From contig NZ_CP133548.1 in the NCBI RefSeq assembly GCF_031198435.1, forward strand, positions 806,001 through 870,000: DNA of 64,000 bases. Direction: 5' to 3'. Each line of letters opens with the position of its first letter. Position 1 is the first letter of the stretch. This DNA comes from Pleionea litopenaei (GTDB lineage: Bacteria; Pseudomonadota; Gammaproteobacteria; Enterobacterales; Kangiellaceae). The notes under the pieces are model-generated. The model was not told the DNA's origin. It was given only the letters and a program-made list of their open reading frames with translations, and made no database searches. Made by a program: the position numbers and the translations under genes. This document shows, piece by piece, positions 1 through 9,931 of the stretch.

Positions 1-43
1 GATGAATATTAATCGTTTTGGTGCATTTAAACACAAAGTGGCA

Positions 44-71
44 TTGACAAAAATATTCTGCAACCTATAGT
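44..71 (+). promoter_or_regulatory. sigma-70 promoter of gltA
   Basis: A perfect -35 box TTGACA (44-49) and a -10 box TATAGT (66-71) are separated by 16 bases. They lie about 55 bases upstream of the citrate synthase start codon. A Shine-Dalgarno AAGGAG follows at 114-119, seven bases before the ATG. Seen in sequence; promoter activity is inferred. Confidence 0.65.
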
Positions 72-126
72 TACACCCAATTTTTTTGCACCACGACATG
101 AATTTGACTGACTAAGGAGTCATCGA

Positions 127-1416
127 ATGGCAAATGAAAAGGCCAAACTCACATTACACACTGGCGAAGAAATCGAACTACCGGTTTATAAACCGGCTTT
201 GGGCAATGATGTTTTAGACGTCACATCCTTGGTCAAGCACGGCGTATTTACCTACGATCCCGGCTTCATGTCGACCGCTTCTTGTGAGTCTAAAATTACT
301 TTCATTGACGGTGACAAAGGCGTCTTATTGTATCGTGGCTACGCGATCGAAGACCTCGCAGTGAACTCAGACTTCATGGAAGTTGCTTATTTATTGCTCA
401 ATGGTGAGTTACCAAACAAAGAAGAGAAGCAAGAGTTTCTCGACGAGCTAAACAACCACACCATGCTTCACGAGCAATTAACCCACTTTTTTAACGGATT
501 CCGTCGTGATGCTCACCCAATGGCTGTTATGGTTGGTGTGGTCGGTGCGCTATCGGCTTTCTACCACGACTCTCTCGATATAAACGATCCTGAACACCGC
601 CGTCGCAGTGCCTTCCGTTTAATTGCAAAAGTGCCAACGATTGCAGCGATGTGCTACCGATATTCCATGGGCTTCCCTTTCGTTTACCCAAGAAATGAGA
701 TGTCTTATGCCGAAAACTTCTTGAATCAAATGTTCTCAATGCCTTCAACGGATGAGAAGCCAGATCCCGTACTCGTACGTGCAATGGACCGAATTTTCAC
801 TCTGCATGCAGATCATGAGCAAAACTGCTCGACTTCGACGGTTCGTCTTGCTGGCTCATCAGGCGCAAATCCATTTGCCTGTATCGCTTCCGGCATTGCG
901 AGTCTATGGGGACCAGCGCACGGTGGTGCCAACGAAGCATGCTTGAAGATGCTACATGAAATTGGCGATGTTAAACGTATTCCTGAATTCATCAAGCGCG
1001 CAAAAGACAAAGATGATCCTTTCCGTCTAATGGGCTTCGGACACCGAGTGTACAAAAACTTCGATCCACGCGCGAAAGTCATGCGAGAAAGTGCACATGA
1101 AGTACTAGAAGCGTTGGGAGCTAAAGATGATCCGATTTTGAAAGTGGCAATGGAGCTTGAGAAAATTGCTCTTGAAGATCCTTACTTTGTAGAACGTAAG
1201 TTGTACCCTAATGTTGATTTTTATTCAGGCATCATTCTTTCTGCAATTGGTATTCCAACCAATATGTTTACAGTTATTTTCGCACTGGCTCGAACCGTCG
1301 GTTGGGTTGCACAATGGAGTGAGATGATCAGTGAACCAAACCAGAAAATTGGTCGTCCTCGTCAAATGTATAACGGCGAGAAAAAACGCGATTTCGTTGA
1401 CTTAGACAAACGCTAA
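127..1416 (+). CDS. gltA: citrate synthase
   Basis: Citrate synthase condenses acetyl-CoA with oxaloacetate in the first step of the TCA cycle, in the cytosol. The 429-residue protein matches the hexameric, NADH-sensitive type I enzyme of Gram-negative bacteria (about 427 residues). The catalytic residues are visible: His265 in [10 protein letters not shown], His306 in [15 protein letters not shown] and Asp364 in YPNVDFYSG. The start is fixed by AAGGAG seven bases upstream. It is monocistronic, with its own promoter before it and a strong hairpin terminator after it. Very secure. Confidence 0.97.
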   Translation: MANEKAKLTLHTGEEIELPVYKPALGNDVLDVTSLVKHGVFTYDPGFMSTASCESKITFIDGDKGVLLYRGYAIEDLAVNSDFMEVAYLLLNGELPNKEEKQEFLDELNNHTMLHEQLTHFFNGFRRDAHPMAVMVGVVGALSAFYHDSLDINDPEHRRRSAFRLIAKVPTIAAMCYRYSMGFPFVYPRNEMSYAENFLNQMFSMPSTDEKPDPVLVRAMDRIFTLHADHEQNCSTSTVRLAGSSGANPFACIASGIASLWGPAHGGANEACLKMLHEIGDVKRIPEFIKRAKDKDDPFRLMGFGHRVYKNFDPRAKVMRESAHEVLEALGAKDDPILKVAMELEKIALEDPYFVERKLYPNVDFYSGIILSAIGIPTNMFTVIFALARTVGWVAQWSEMISEPNQKIGRPRQMYNGEKKRDFVDLDKR

Positions 1417-1440
1417 TCATCGAAAAAGTGCAAGAAAACA

Positions 1441-1468
1441 AAAAAGGGAGTCAATTGACTCCCTTTTT
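1441..1468 (+). terminator. intrinsic terminator after gltA, probably bidirectional
   Basis: The palindrome GGGAGTCAATTGACTCCC (1446-1463) is flanked by an A-run on the left and a T-run on the right. It can therefore end transcription of gltA on the plus strand and of the convergent ATPase gene on the minus strand. Confidence 0.85.
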
Positions 1469-1530
1469 TATTTAGCTTTCAAACTCAATCTCCACTTTAC
1501 TGTTGAGTGAGTTTTACACGACGATTCCAT

Positions 1531-2544
1531 TCAATCTTCTTCGAAATTCAGGCTTATTTGAACGATTTTTCGCATATATTCTCGTTCTTTTTTGAAGCGC
1601 TTTTTCATAATATCGAGTTCCGCTTCAAGCATCATTACTCGCTTTTCAAGCTCAGAGGCATTAGCAATAGGCTTCTTAGCGCCATCTCCACCACTGACTT
1701 TCTCATCTTGAGAAGAGCGAGCAAAAGCCGGTTGCTCTACGGCTATTTCGTCTGCGACTGTTTTAACAATCTCACCATCGATTCGATGCTTCTCTTCAAG
1801 AAATCCATAGAGTAACAAACGATCACAAACCGTATTGATACGTCTTGGAATTCCTTCTGAGAACTCGAAAATTTGCTGGTAGGCTTCCGCCGTAAATACC
1901 GGATCATCAGACCAACCTACTTTTCTCAAGCGATGCTCAATGTAGGCTTGTGTCTCTTCTGCACTTAAATGCGCGAGGTGATAAGAAGCCGTGATGCGCT
2001 GTCGCACTTGTTCTAAGTGAGGAACCGCTAAATTTTCTCGAAACTCCGACTGGCCGAGTAGAAATATTTGAATCAGCGTCTTGCCCTCGTGATGAAGATT
2101 CGACAACATTCGTAATTCTTCTAAACTTTCGAGAGGTAAGTTCTGCGCCTCGTCCACTACCAGCATACAGCGCTTCCCTTCTCGCTTTCTGCTAACAAAA
2201 AAGTTTTCAAGGTTTTTGATCAGTGAGGTTTTCTCACTAGACTGATGCGCTAGCCCAAAGGTGGCTGCAACCATTCTTAAAATATCCGATGAATCAAGCT
2301 GGGTATTGACTAGCTCACCGGCAACGATATCTTTCTTATTTTCTAACGAGCCAAATAGTGTTCTAACTAAGGTGCTTTTACCGGTACCGACATCACCGGT
2401 AACGATAATAAAGCCCTCTCCCTGAGATAGCCCATAACGCAGATAAGCCAAAGCGCGTTTGTGTGTACTGCTACCAAAGAAAAAGAATGGATCTGGGGCT
2501 AACTGGAAAGGTTTCCCTTTTAACTTATAGTATGAATCGTACAT
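1531..2544 (-). CDS. ExeA/PEP-CTERM-locus type AAA ATPase
   Basis: A 337-residue AAA ATPase of the ExeA-like family, resembling the putative secretion ATPase found in PEP-CTERM/exosortase exopolysaccharide loci. Walker A GDVGTGKST is at residues 50-58 and Walker B MLVVDEAQN at about 127-135, with an arginine-rich AAA lid after it. The C-terminal 35 residues are charged and heptad-like (coiled coil). A start 14 codons further upstream is open, but the ATG at 2544 is preceded by AAGGGGAAATGGA, so I chose it. It follows the sugar transferase gene with a 16-base gap and is probably co-transcribed with it. Family call firm; a role in polysaccharide export or secretion is inferred. Confidence 0.85.
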   Translation of the reverse strand: MYDSYYKLKGKPFQLAPDPFFFFGSSTHKRALAYLRYGLSQGEGFIIVTGDVGTGKSTLVRTLFGSLENKKDIVAGELVNTQLDSSDILRMVAATFGLAHQSSEKTSLIKNLENFFVSRKREGKRCMLVVDEAQNLPLESLEELRMLSNLHHEGKTLIQIFLLGQSEFRENLAVPHLEQVRQRITASYHLAHLSAEETQAYIEHRLRKVGWSDDPVFTAEAYQQIFEFSEGIPRRINTVCDRLLLYGFLEEKHRIDGEIVKTVADEIAVEQPAFARSSQDEKVSGGDGAKKPIANASELEKRVMMLEAELDIMKKRFKKEREYMRKIVQISLNFEED

Positions 2545-2560
2545 TCCATTTCCCCTTAAA

Positions 2561-3955
2561 TTATCGTGAACCTTTCTGCCAAACAATGACTTGCAAGGTT
2601 TGCAAGAGAATTGTCAAATCCAGAAATAAACTAAAGTTCTTTATGTAATATAGGTCAAATTGCAATTTTTGCTTGCTGTCTTCATCGTTGTCGCCATAGG
2701 GATAACAAATTTGCGCCCAGCCAGTAATTCCAGGTTTAACACGATGTCGCATATTGTAGTAGGCTACTTTTTCGTTTAAATCGGCAACAAACTCAGGTCG
2801 CTCAGGACGAGGGCCCACAAAACTCATGTCACCTTTCAGAACATTCCACATTTGAGGAATTTCATCGAGCCGAGTTTTGCGCATGATTTCACCGACGCGA
2901 GTAACCCGAGCATCTTGTTTTGCAGCGTATTGCGGTCCATCTTTCTCGGCATCAACAACCATGCTGCGAAATTTGTAAATCACAAAAGGTTCACCATTTT
3001 GACCGGTTCTAATTTGAGAATAGATAACCGGCTCACGCCACTTCGACTCTCTCTTAATTAAAACGTACAAAACTGCCGCAATAGGAATTGAAACGATCAA
3101 AAAAGTTAAACTCACGACAATATCAAAAATTCGCTTAACGGCCTCGCGAAAATAATCCGTGTGAAAACCTTCGAAAAAAATAACTTGGTTTGGTGATAAC
3201 GTATCGATTTCCATGCGACCTGTTTGGCGCTCAAAAAACAAGGTTATATCGGTAATACGCAGACCAGACAGTTTCAATTGAATAATTTCATTCACCGGGT
3301 AGTTCTTGCGGGTGTCGTCAACCGCGATAATTAATTCATCAATACCGTAGCGCTCAATCATTTTACTTAAAGGTTCTTCACTGCGAATGATTAAACTTTC
3401 ATCTTCAATGTGATCTTGATCGCCTTTTAAGTGAACAAATCCGACAAGTTTTAGCCCTCTCCAATCGCTTTTTCGCTTCAAGCGAAGTAATTGTTTCGCT
3501 CTCCGTCCAGTTCCTAACACCAACACTCGAGATTGAAACAATTCTTTATCGGCAATGACCGAAAACCCATAACGAACGATCAGCAAAAAGCCAAATCCAA
3601 TCCCCAAGCTCAATACAAATACACCACGACCAATCACTAACTCAGGTATCAAATAGAACAGAATAGACAGCATAATAAATGCAATAACGACCGACCAAAA
3701 CAGCCGTGATACGACCGATGAGAACGAGTCTCTTGTGGAGCGCTGGTATAAGCCAACTCCGATCATGACAACGATGTGTATGATCGCAAAAATCGAGCAT
3801 TTCCAATTAAAGTTATTAAACAGCTCTGGGCTTGAGCTAGGATTTGGAAATCGTATATCTGCTGCGATATAGACGCTTGCAAACAGAACGATAAATTCTA
3901 GGCCGAGTAATAAAAATAGAGCTCGAGGTATATAGTGACCAAATAGTCTAACCAT
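2561..3955 (-). CDS. undecaprenyl-phosphate sugar transferase (EpsB_2/PEP-CTERM type)
   Basis: A 464-residue polyisoprenyl-phosphate sugar-1-phosphate transferase, which would start a polysaccharide repeat unit at the inner membrane. The N-terminal third holds four to five membrane segments, then a nucleotide-binding-like domain (VLVLGTGRRAKQLLRL), one more membrane helix at about 275-300, and the catalytic bacterial sugar transferase domain. Signature motifs are YKFRSMVVDAE, RKTRLDEIPQ and FVGPRPERPEF. Its layout resembles the sugar transferase of exosortase/PEP-CTERM loci, and so does the ATPase downstream. No glycosyltransferase, polymerase, flippase or exosortase gene lies beside it here, so the two genes look like a detached initiator module. 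The sugar specificity cannot be read from sequence. Confidence 0.88.
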   Translation of the reverse strand: MVRLFGHYIPRALFLLLGLEFIVLFASVYIAADIRFPNPSSSPELFNNFNWKCSIFAIIHIVVMIGVGLYQRSTRDSFSSVVSRLFWSVVIAFIMLSILFYLIPELVIGRGVFVLSLGIGFGFLLIVRYGFSVIADKELFQSRVLVLGTGRRAKQLLRLKRKSDWRGLKLVGFVHLKGDQDHIEDESLIIRSEEPLSKMIERYGIDELIIAVDDTRKNYPVNEIIQLKLSGLRITDITLFFERQTGRMEIDTLSPNQVIFFEGFHTDYFREAVKRIFDIVVSLTFLIVSIPIAAVLYVLIKRESKWREPVIYSQIRTGQNGEPFVIYKFRSMVVDAEKDGPQYAAKQDARVTRVGEIMRKTRLDEIPQMWNVLKGDMSFVGPRPERPEFVADLNEKVAYYNMRHRVKPGITGWAQICYPYGDNDEDSKQKLQFDLYYIKNFSLFLDLTILLQTLQVIVWQKGSR

Positions 3956-4104
3956 AAAACGCTTCCCTTCGCATTAAGTTAGTCGAAAATAATAGGCAGA
4001 GCGATTATATCGTTTTTGCAATAAATTGCCACCGATCAATGCATTCATAACCCAAAGTGTTAAACTAGTCTCTTTTTTACGGAAACTCAATAAGAGATAT
4101 AACT

Positions 4105-5211
4105 ATGTGTGCCATGCAACGTAATACCACGCCTTGTTATTACACGGATTATCTACAACTCGATAAGTTACTAGACAGCCAGCATCCTGAGAGTAAAAAG
4201 TACGGACCAGAAGCGCATGAGGAAATGCTGTTTATTATAGTTCATCAAGCCTATGAACTTTGGTTTAAACAAATTTTGCACGAAATGCGTGCTATTTACC
4301 AAGAGTTTAATCAAACAGCCATACCCGACGAAGCGTTAGGCCGAATAGCAAGCCGCTTAGAGCGCATCAAAGCGATTCAAAAACTGCTCATTGATCAAAT
4401 ACAAGTTATGGAAACCATGACACCACTCGATTTTCTTGATTTTCGAGATTATCTTGTGCCCGCTTCAGGTTTTCAAAGCATTCAATTTAAAGAAATTGAG
4501 ATCATGCTTGGGCTTAAGTCCAAATTCCGAATTAACTTCGATCAAGCATCCTTCTATCAGCGACTCAATGAGAAAGATAGAGAACATCTACAAGGCTTGG
4601 AGAATGAGCCGAGTCTTTTTGACTGTGTTGAAAAGTGGTTAGAAAGAATTCCATTTTTTGAGTATGGCGACTTTAAATTTTGGGACGCCTACCATGACGC
4701 GGTCAATAAAATGCTTGATAGCGACCAAGCCATCATTGAAAACAACGATTATTTATCTGATAACGATAGAGCTTTTCAGTTAAAAGACCTTGAAACTACC
4801 CGCGCAAGTTTTAGCGCGTTACTGGATAAAGCCTCTTACGAACAGCTAGCGAGTGAGGGTCGCTTTCGATTGTCTCAACAAGCCATGCTCGGCGCTGTTT
4901 TCATTAACTTATACCGCGATGAACCTATGTTTCAACAACCCTTTAGGGTATTAACCGCGTTAACCGATATCGATGAACACTTCACCACTTGGCGTTATCG
5001 CCATGTCATCATGGTACAAAGAATGCTCGGAAGCAAAATAGGCACTGGTGGCTCGAGTGGTTCAGACTATCTACGCCAAACCACTGAAAACAATAGGTTT
5101 TTCAAAGACTTTTTCAGCTTGTCGACGTTTTTATTGCCGCGTTCAGCGCTGCCTGAATTGCCAGAAGCCCTAAAAAAAGCGCTGAATTTTTACTTTCATC
5201 CTGCTGATTAA
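4105..5211 (+). CDS. kynA: tryptophan 2,3-dioxygenase
   Basis: This heme enzyme opens the indole ring of L-tryptophan to N-formylkynurenine, the first step of the kynurenine pathway. Visible signatures are the N-terminal EAHEEMLFIIVHQAYELWFK with the distal histidine, and RHVIMVQRMLGSKIGTGGSSG carrying the axial heme histidine and the glycine-rich substrate loop. At 368 residues it is longer than many proteobacterial homologues (about 270-290). AAGAGA seven bases before the ATG at 4105 supports this start; another ATG lies three codons in. No other kynurenine gene is adjacent. It ends in a 4-base overlap with the convergent msrC. Confidence 0.95.
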   Translation: MCAMQRNTTPCYYTDYLQLDKLLDSQHPESKKYGPEAHEEMLFIIVHQAYELWFKQILHEMRAIYQEFNQTAIPDEALGRIASRLERIKAIQKLLIDQIQVMETMTPLDFLDFRDYLVPASGFQSIQFKEIEIMLGLKSKFRINFDQASFYQRLNEKDREHLQGLENEPSLFDCVEKWLERIPFFEYGDFKFWDAYHDAVNKMLDSDQAIIENNDYLSDNDRAFQLKDLETTRASFSALLDKASYEQLASEGRFRLSQQAMLGAVFINLYRDEPMFQQPFRVLTALTDIDEHFTTWRYRHVIMVQRMLGSKIGTGGSSGSDYLRQTTENNRFFKDFFSLSTFLLPRSALPELPEALKKALNFYFHPAD

Positions 5212-5708
5212 ATATCAGAGGCCTGCAGAAAAATCTCGGCCAGCAATTTGAAGCCCTCAAGATCGTCCGGTGTAAACCGATCTTTCACCGGACTATCAAT
5301 ATCAAGCACTCCAATCAATTGGCCATGCTTAACCAAAGGCACCACGATTTCAGAGTTAGAGGCACTATCGCAGGCAATATGCCCTTCGAAAGAATGAACG
5401 TCATTAACACAAATGGCTTCACGATTAGCCGCTACTGTACCGCACACGCCAGTGCCGAACGGAATATGAACACAAGCAACTCTTCCTTGATAAGGACCAA
5501 GTGTTAACTTATCTTCTTGTCGAACCAAATAAAAGCCGGCCCAATTCAACTCAGGTATCATCGAATAGATGAATGCGGCGGTTTGCGCCATGTTAGTTAC
5601 CGCGTCACGCTCAACTTCTAGCAGTGATTTCAATTGGGCAGATAAGGTGCGGTAATAACCGGCTTTATCCGATTCATAAGCTTTAACATCAGCGCTCAAT
5701 GCATACAT
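5208..5708 (-). CDS. msrC: free methionine-(R)-sulfoxide reductase (GAF domain)
   Basis: A single GAF-domain enzyme that reduces free L-methionine-(R)-sulfoxide with thioredoxin, part of oxidative damage repair in the cytosol. At 166 residues it is the usual size. The three redox cysteines known from the E. coli enzyme (84, 94, 118) correspond to Cys79, Cys89 and Cys113, in RVACVHIPFGTGVCGTV and HIACDSASNSEIVVP. The substrate-pocket pattern NWAGFYL is also present. It converges on kynA with a 4-base overlap of the stop codons. The gene behind it (GGDEF-EAL) is in the same direction 36 bases upstream, so co-transcription is possible. Confidence 0.92.
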   Translation of the reverse strand: MYALSADVKAYESDKAGYYRTLSAQLKSLLEVERDAVTNMAQTAAFIYSMIPELNWAGFYLVRQEDKLTLGPYQGRVACVHIPFGTGVCGTVAANREAICVNDVHSFEGHIACDSASNSEIVVPLVKHGQLIGVLDIDSPVKDRFTPDDLEGFKLLAEIFLQASDI

Positions 5709-5744
5709 AGTCTTTTACTTCTTAAGAATTTCAATGCGCGTAGG

Positions 5745-7487
5745 TTAGGTTGACTGCTCGACAAATTCAAGCGATTTTGTAAGCGTGGTGAGTCCCGAGA
5801 GAGGTGCAGGTCTAGCAATTGAATAGCCTTGAGCATAATCGACGCCAATTTTCTGTAACACCAAACGAATCTCTTCGTTTTCAACATACTCAGCGATGGT
5901 CTCTAAGCTCATTTGATGAGCAACTTCATTAATGGCAGTCACCATCGCGTGTGACACTTTACTGGTGGAAATTTCTCGAATAAATTCTCCGTCTATCTTT
6001 AAATAGTCAACTGGCAAATTTTTTAAATAAGAAAACGAAGACATTCCGGTGCCAAAATCATCCAACGCAATTTTACAGCCCAGCGCTTTGACCCCCTGAA
6101 TAAAGCGAATAGCTTGCGACATATTTTCAACAGCACAGGTCTCGGTAATCTCGAAGCATACCTTCTCGGTAGGGACTAAATAACTTCTTGTCAGCTCATT
6201 GATATAATGCAGAAACTCTGGACGAGTGATACTCATCGCCGATAGATTGATATTTAAATGATCGATAAGAATGTCGCGGTTTTCCGCTAAATAGCGGAAA
6301 CTATTGTGAACCACCCAGCGATCAATCATGTCGATCATATTGTATTTCTCTGCGGCGATCAGAAAAGCACCTGGCGCTATAATTGTGCCATCCGGCTCTC
6401 GCATTCTCAGTAGCACCTCACAGTGGCTTAGCGCCCCGCCGCGTTTTAAATCGATGATGGGTTGATAATAGAGCTCAAAATAATTGTTTCTTACCGCACT
6501 AACAATTTTGCCAACCCATTCAACTTCTGACTGATAGCTACGCGCTTTATCAGCAATGTCACGATAAAAGGTAATTTGGTTTTCACCACTACGATGTGAC
6601 TCCTGACTGGCAAGATCGGCACGAGAAAAGACCTGAACCCAGCTGTCACTGTCTCTATCAATATCAACTAAGCCGATACTGCAACTCACTCGAAACTCAC
6701 GTTTCTCCCAAGTAAAGTTAAATCCTTCCACTGCGTCTCTTAGCTTGTTGGCAAATGCTTCTCCGTTGTTTGCATCAAGTTGCCAAAGAATAATGGCGAA
6801 CTCATGATTACCGACACGAGCCAAAATATCATTACTACGAATACTGGCTTTTAAATGACTTGCATACGATTTAATCAACTCATTGCCGGCATGATGACCG
6901 ACTACATCATTGACTAACTTAACCCGCTCCACTTTTAGTAAGCACAAGCCATGCTTGGTGTGATTCACTCGCGCATCATGAATAGCCTCAATCAACTGCC
7001 TTTCAAGTTCGTTACGATTGGCAAGCCCGGTTAGTTGGTCATGCTTACGGTGAAAATTTAACGAGTTTTTAAGAGAAACGGTTTGAGATTCGTCCTTGAT
7101 AACCAAGGTGTGTAAACGAGGCGAAAGTTGCTCCTCATTCGCAAAAAAAGCTTGTAATTTCGCCTTGAAAGGTATGAGTAAATTGCCAGGGCCACACAGA
7201 TAGTAATCTAGCGCTAATTGATCCAGACGATTGTCATCACACAGCTCAAGTAATGACATTGAAATTTGCTCTTGGCGTTGCTGATGTTGCAAGATTATAG
7301 AAGGTTGAGATGAGCCAGAGTGATGCCACAAGGCAATTTCTTTCGCTTTGGTATTCACAAAAACAAGGTGACCAAGGGTGTCGAACATCATTACGGCATC
7401 TTGCACACCATCGAGCGCTAACCTCAATGCTTCAATGGTTTGCTGTTGTTCTGAGACTTTTAAATCAAAGTTAGCCATAACACCCAT
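5745..7487 (-). CDS. PAS-GGDEF-EAL protein, probable cyclic-di-GMP phosphodiesterase
   Basis: A 580-residue cytosolic protein: a PAS-like sensor region (about 1-140), a GGDEF domain (about 150-305) and an EAL domain (about 325-575). The GGDEF active-site motif is degenerate (RVGNHEFAI), so diguanylate cyclase activity is unlikely. The EAL domain keeps its catalytic set: E in CEVLLRM, N in INLSAMS, E in FEITET, DD in LDDFGTG, K in YLKIDGEFI and AQGYSIARP. It should therefore hydrolyse c-di-GMP, with the GGDEF domain perhaps sensing GTP. The start may instead be the ATG at 7478, which has GGATGGG before it. A c-di-GMP riboswitch lies 13 kb away in this window. Confidence 0.88.
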   Translation of the reverse strand: MGVMANFDLKVSEQQQTIEALRLALDGVQDAVMMFDTLGHLVFVNTKAKEIALWHHSGSSQPSIILQHQQRQEQISMSLLELCDDNRLDQLALDYYLCGPGNLLIPFKAKLQAFFANEEQLSPRLHTLVIKDESQTVSLKNSLNFHRKHDQLTGLANRNELERQLIEAIHDARVNHTKHGLCLLKVERVKLVNDVVGHHAGNELIKSYASHLKASIRSNDILARVGNHEFAIILWQLDANNGEAFANKLRDAVEGFNFTWEKREFRVSCSIGLVDIDRDSDSWVQVFSRADLASQESHRSGENQITFYRDIADKARSYQSEVEWVGKIVSAVRNNYFELYYQPIIDLKRGGALSHCEVLLRMREPDGTIIAPGAFLIAAEKYNMIDMIDRWVVHNSFRYLAENRDILIDHLNINLSAMSITRPEFLHYINELTRSYLVPTEKVCFEITETCAVENMSQAIRFIQGVKALGCKIALDDFGTGMSSFSYLKNLPVDYLKIDGEFIREISTSKVSHAMVTAINEVAHQMSLETIAEYVENEEIRLVLQKIGVDYAQGYSIARPAPLSGLTTLTKSLEFVEQST

Positions 7488-7662
7488 CCGTTAAACGGTC
7501 TGGCGAGTATGCCGAAAACTACCGTGATATAGCTTAAGATTAGTTCATTTTTTAACGCTTTACCGTTAATTTTCACTGCAAAAACAATATTGTGCTTGCG
7601 AAGGTGGCGCATTATCCAGAGTCAAGGTAACATAACGCGCTTTATTCAACTTGAGTTCACAT

Positions 7663-7851
7663 ATGACGCTCCCTTTGGTCAAATCACCGTGTATCGGAAT
7701 CTGCAAGTTAGTGGCAAAAGATCAAGCAGAGATTTGCTCTGGCTGCCAACGTACGGTCGATGAGATTATTGCATGGCCAACGATGACCAACGCGCAGCGC
7801 CAACAAGTGCTCGACCGAATAAAGCATAATTCCGTAAACCCCCTTAAATAA
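7663..7851 (+). CDS. DUF1289 small Cys-rich protein
   Basis: A 62-residue protein of the DUF1289 family, whose function is unknown. The hallmark is the cysteine array SPCIGICK followed by [13 protein letters not shown], which probably binds a metal or Fe-S cluster, and an IAWP motif before the C-terminal helix. A TTG start four codons upstream (7651) is open, but the ATG at 7663 has GAG about seven bases before it and gives the normal family start. It lies 17 bases before asnS in the same direction and is probably co-transcribed with it. Confidence 0.85.
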   Translation: MTLPLVKSPCIGICKLVAKDQAEICSGCQRTVDEIIAWPTMTNAQRQQVLDRIKHNSVNPLK

Positions 7852-7868
7852 TTGGAGATCGTCAAATC

Positions 7869-9269
7869 ATGCCTGTACTGAGCATTGCCGATATTTTGGC
7901 AGGAAAAGCCGCTGCTGGCTCAGAAGTAACCGTCCGCGGATGGGTACGAACTAAAAAAGATTCAAAAGGTGGATTTTCATTCTTGAATATTCACGATGGA
8001 TCTTGCTTCGCAACTTTGCAGGTGATTGCCGATAATAATTTGTCCAATTACGATGACGATGTTTTAAAGCTTACCACTGGATGCTCAGTCGAAGTTGACG
8101 GCGAGCTGGTCGAGTCTAAAGGTCAAGGCCAGTCTTTCGAGCTCCAAGCGAAAAGCCTCAAGGTGTATGGATGGGTTGATGACCCCGCCACTTACCCGAT
8201 GCAGCCCAAACGGCATAGCATGGAGTTTCTTCGAGAAAATGCGCATTTGCGTCCTCGAACGAACCTGATCGGCGCTATGACCCGGGTGAGAAACTGTCTT
8301 GCTCAAGCAGTCCATCGCCACTTGTACAGCGAGGGATTCAACTGGATTCATACTCCCGTGATCACGGCATCCGACTGCGAAGGTGCCGGTGAAATGTTTC
8401 GAGTGTCGACCTTAGATATGGAAAACTTGCCCAGAAATGAGCAAGGCCAAATCGATTACTCTCAGGACTTTTTCGGTAAAGAAGCATTCTTAACCGTCTC
8501 AGGGCAATTGAATGTCGAAACTTATTGTTCAGCTCTCTCAAAAGTTTACACCTTTGGGCCAACCTTTCGAGCAGAAAATTCAAACACGAGTCGTCATTTA
8601 GCCGAGTTTTGGATGGTAGAACCTGAGATTGCTTTCGCAGACCTAGCTCAAAACGCAGACGTTGCTGAAGGCTTGTTAAAATCCATATTTAAAGCAGTAC
8701 TCGACGAGAGAGCCGACGACATGGCTTTCTTCGCTCAGCATGTCGACAAAACCTGTATCAGCCGTCTAGAACAGATGGTTGAGCAGAATTTTGAACGAAT
8801 GGATTACACCGATGCTATCAAGATTCTGCAAAATTCAGGTCAGTCGTTTGAGTTCCCTGTTGAGTGGGGAGTCGACTTGCAATCAGAACATGAGCGTTAT
8901 TTGGCAGAAAAACACGTCGGTCGACCGATTGTACTGATGAATTATCCAAAAGATATCAAAGCATTCTACATGCGTATGAATGATGACAACAAAACCGTTG
9001 CAGCGATGGATGTATTGGCGCCTGGTATCGGAGAGATTATTGGTGGCAGCCAGCGTGAAGAGCGTCTCGATGTATTGGATGCACGAATCGATGAAATGGG
9101 TTTACCGAAAGAAAATTATTGGTGGTATCGAGATCTACGCCGCTACGGCACCGTGCCTCACAGTGGATTTGGCCTTGGTTTTGAACGGACGGTTGCTTAC
9201 GCGACAGGCATCGCAAATATCCGCGATGTTATTCCTTTCCCACGTACACCGAATTCAGCAGAGTTTTAG
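7869..9269 (+). CDS. asnS: asparaginyl-tRNA synthetase
   Basis: A class IIb aminoacyl-tRNA synthetase that charges tRNA-Asn. The 466 residues match the E. coli enzyme. An N-terminal OB-fold anticodon-binding domain ([20 protein letters not shown]) is followed by the class II catalytic core, with motif 2 [20 protein letters not shown] and motif 3 [16 protein letters not shown] Shine-Dalgarno-like GGAG lies upstream in TTGGAGATCGTC. It sits between the DUF1289 gene and an FMN reductase, all in one direction with short gaps. Confidence 0.97.
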   Translation: MPVLSIADILAGKAAAGSEVTVRGWVRTKKDSKGGFSFLNIHDGSCFATLQVIADNNLSNYDDDVLKLTTGCSVEVDGELVESKGQGQSFELQAKSLKVYGWVDDPATYPMQPKRHSMEFLRENAHLRPRTNLIGAMTRVRNCLAQAVHRHLYSEGFNWIHTPVITASDCEGAGEMFRVSTLDMENLPRNEQGQIDYSQDFFGKEAFLTVSGQLNVETYCSALSKVYTFGPTFRAENSNTSRHLAEFWMVEPEIAFADLAQNADVAEGLLKSIFKAVLDERADDMAFFAQHVDKTCISRLEQMVEQNFERMDYTDAIKILQNSGQSFEFPVEWGVDLQSEHERYLAEKHVGRPIVLMNYPKDIKAFYMRMNDDNKTVAAMDVLAPGIGEIIGGSQREERLDVLDARIDEMGLPKENYWWYRDLRRYGTVPHSGFGLGFERTVAYATGIANIRDVIPFPRTPNSAEF

Positions 9270-9280
9270 TAGGAGTTGTT

Positions 9281-9859
9281 ATGTCAGTAAAGATTCTTGT
9301 TTTCGCCGGCAGTTTGCGCAAACAATCTTACAATAAGCAGTTAGCCAAGGTTCTTGCCAATTGTGCAGAGAAAGCGGGTGCCGAAGTCACTTACGTTGAT
9401 TTAGCCGACTTCCCGATGCCAATCTTCAACGAAGATGATGAGGCTGAGAATGGCATTCATGAAAATGCACTTAAATTGAAGCAAATGATGAATGACAGCG
9501 ATGGCTTTTTGATTACATCACCAGAATACAATGGTTCATACTCGGGTTTACTCAAAAACACCATCGACTGGGCCTCTCGACAAGCTGATGGTGAAAGTGT
9601 TTTACAAAGTTTCAAAAACAAATATGCGGCCATTTTCGCGACGTCTCCGGGTGCTTTTGGTGGCCTACGCGGGTTAGGACAACTTCGCTTATTGCTCTCA
9701 GGTATCGGAACCACTGTGCTGGCAGACCAAGTCGCTATTCCTAAGGCCGCTGAAGCGTTCGATGAACAAGGCCTACTCGTCAGCGAAAAGCGCTTGCAAA
9801 CGCTTCAACGCATTACCACTGAACTCGTCAAAACGTGTAATCGCATGAAGCTCGATTAA
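9281..9859 (+). CDS. NAD(P)H-dependent FMN reductase (flavodoxin-like fold)
   Basis: A 192-residue flavoprotein of the NADPH-dependent FMN reductase family, which includes chromate and quinone reductases. The phosphate-binding loop GSLRKQSYNKQLA is at residues 10-22, and the second flavin loop TSPEYNGSYSGLLKNTIDW at about 80-98. It starts 11 bases after asnS with a good Shine-Dalgarno (TAGGAGTTGTT), so it is likely the last gene of that operon, closed by the terminator at 9904. The physiological electron acceptor cannot be told from sequence. Confidence 0.9.
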   Translation: MSVKILVFAGSLRKQSYNKQLAKVLANCAEKAGAEVTYVDLADFPMPIFNEDDEAENGIHENALKLKQMMNDSDGFLITSPEYNGSYSGLLKNTIDWASRQADGESVLQSFKNKYAAIFATSPGAFGGLRGLGQLRLLLSGIGTTVLADQVAIPKAAEAFDEQGLLVSEKRLQTLQRITTELVKTCNRMKLD

Positions 9860-9903
9860 AGCAACCTTGATCATTCAAAGTTAACTATTGAAGCGCATCT
9901 CGT

Positions 9904-9931
9904 AAGCCACTGACCTCAGTGGCTTTTTTTT
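9904..9931 (+). terminator. intrinsic terminator
   Basis: AAGCCACTGA and TCAGTGGCTT form a perfect 10-bp stem with a two-base gap, followed by eight T. It ends the asnS/FMN reductase unit. Confidence 0.9.

Noticed and set aside
2561-3955. Full capsule or O-antigen locus
   Set aside because: Only the initiating transferase and the ATPase are here, flanked directly by gltA and kynA.
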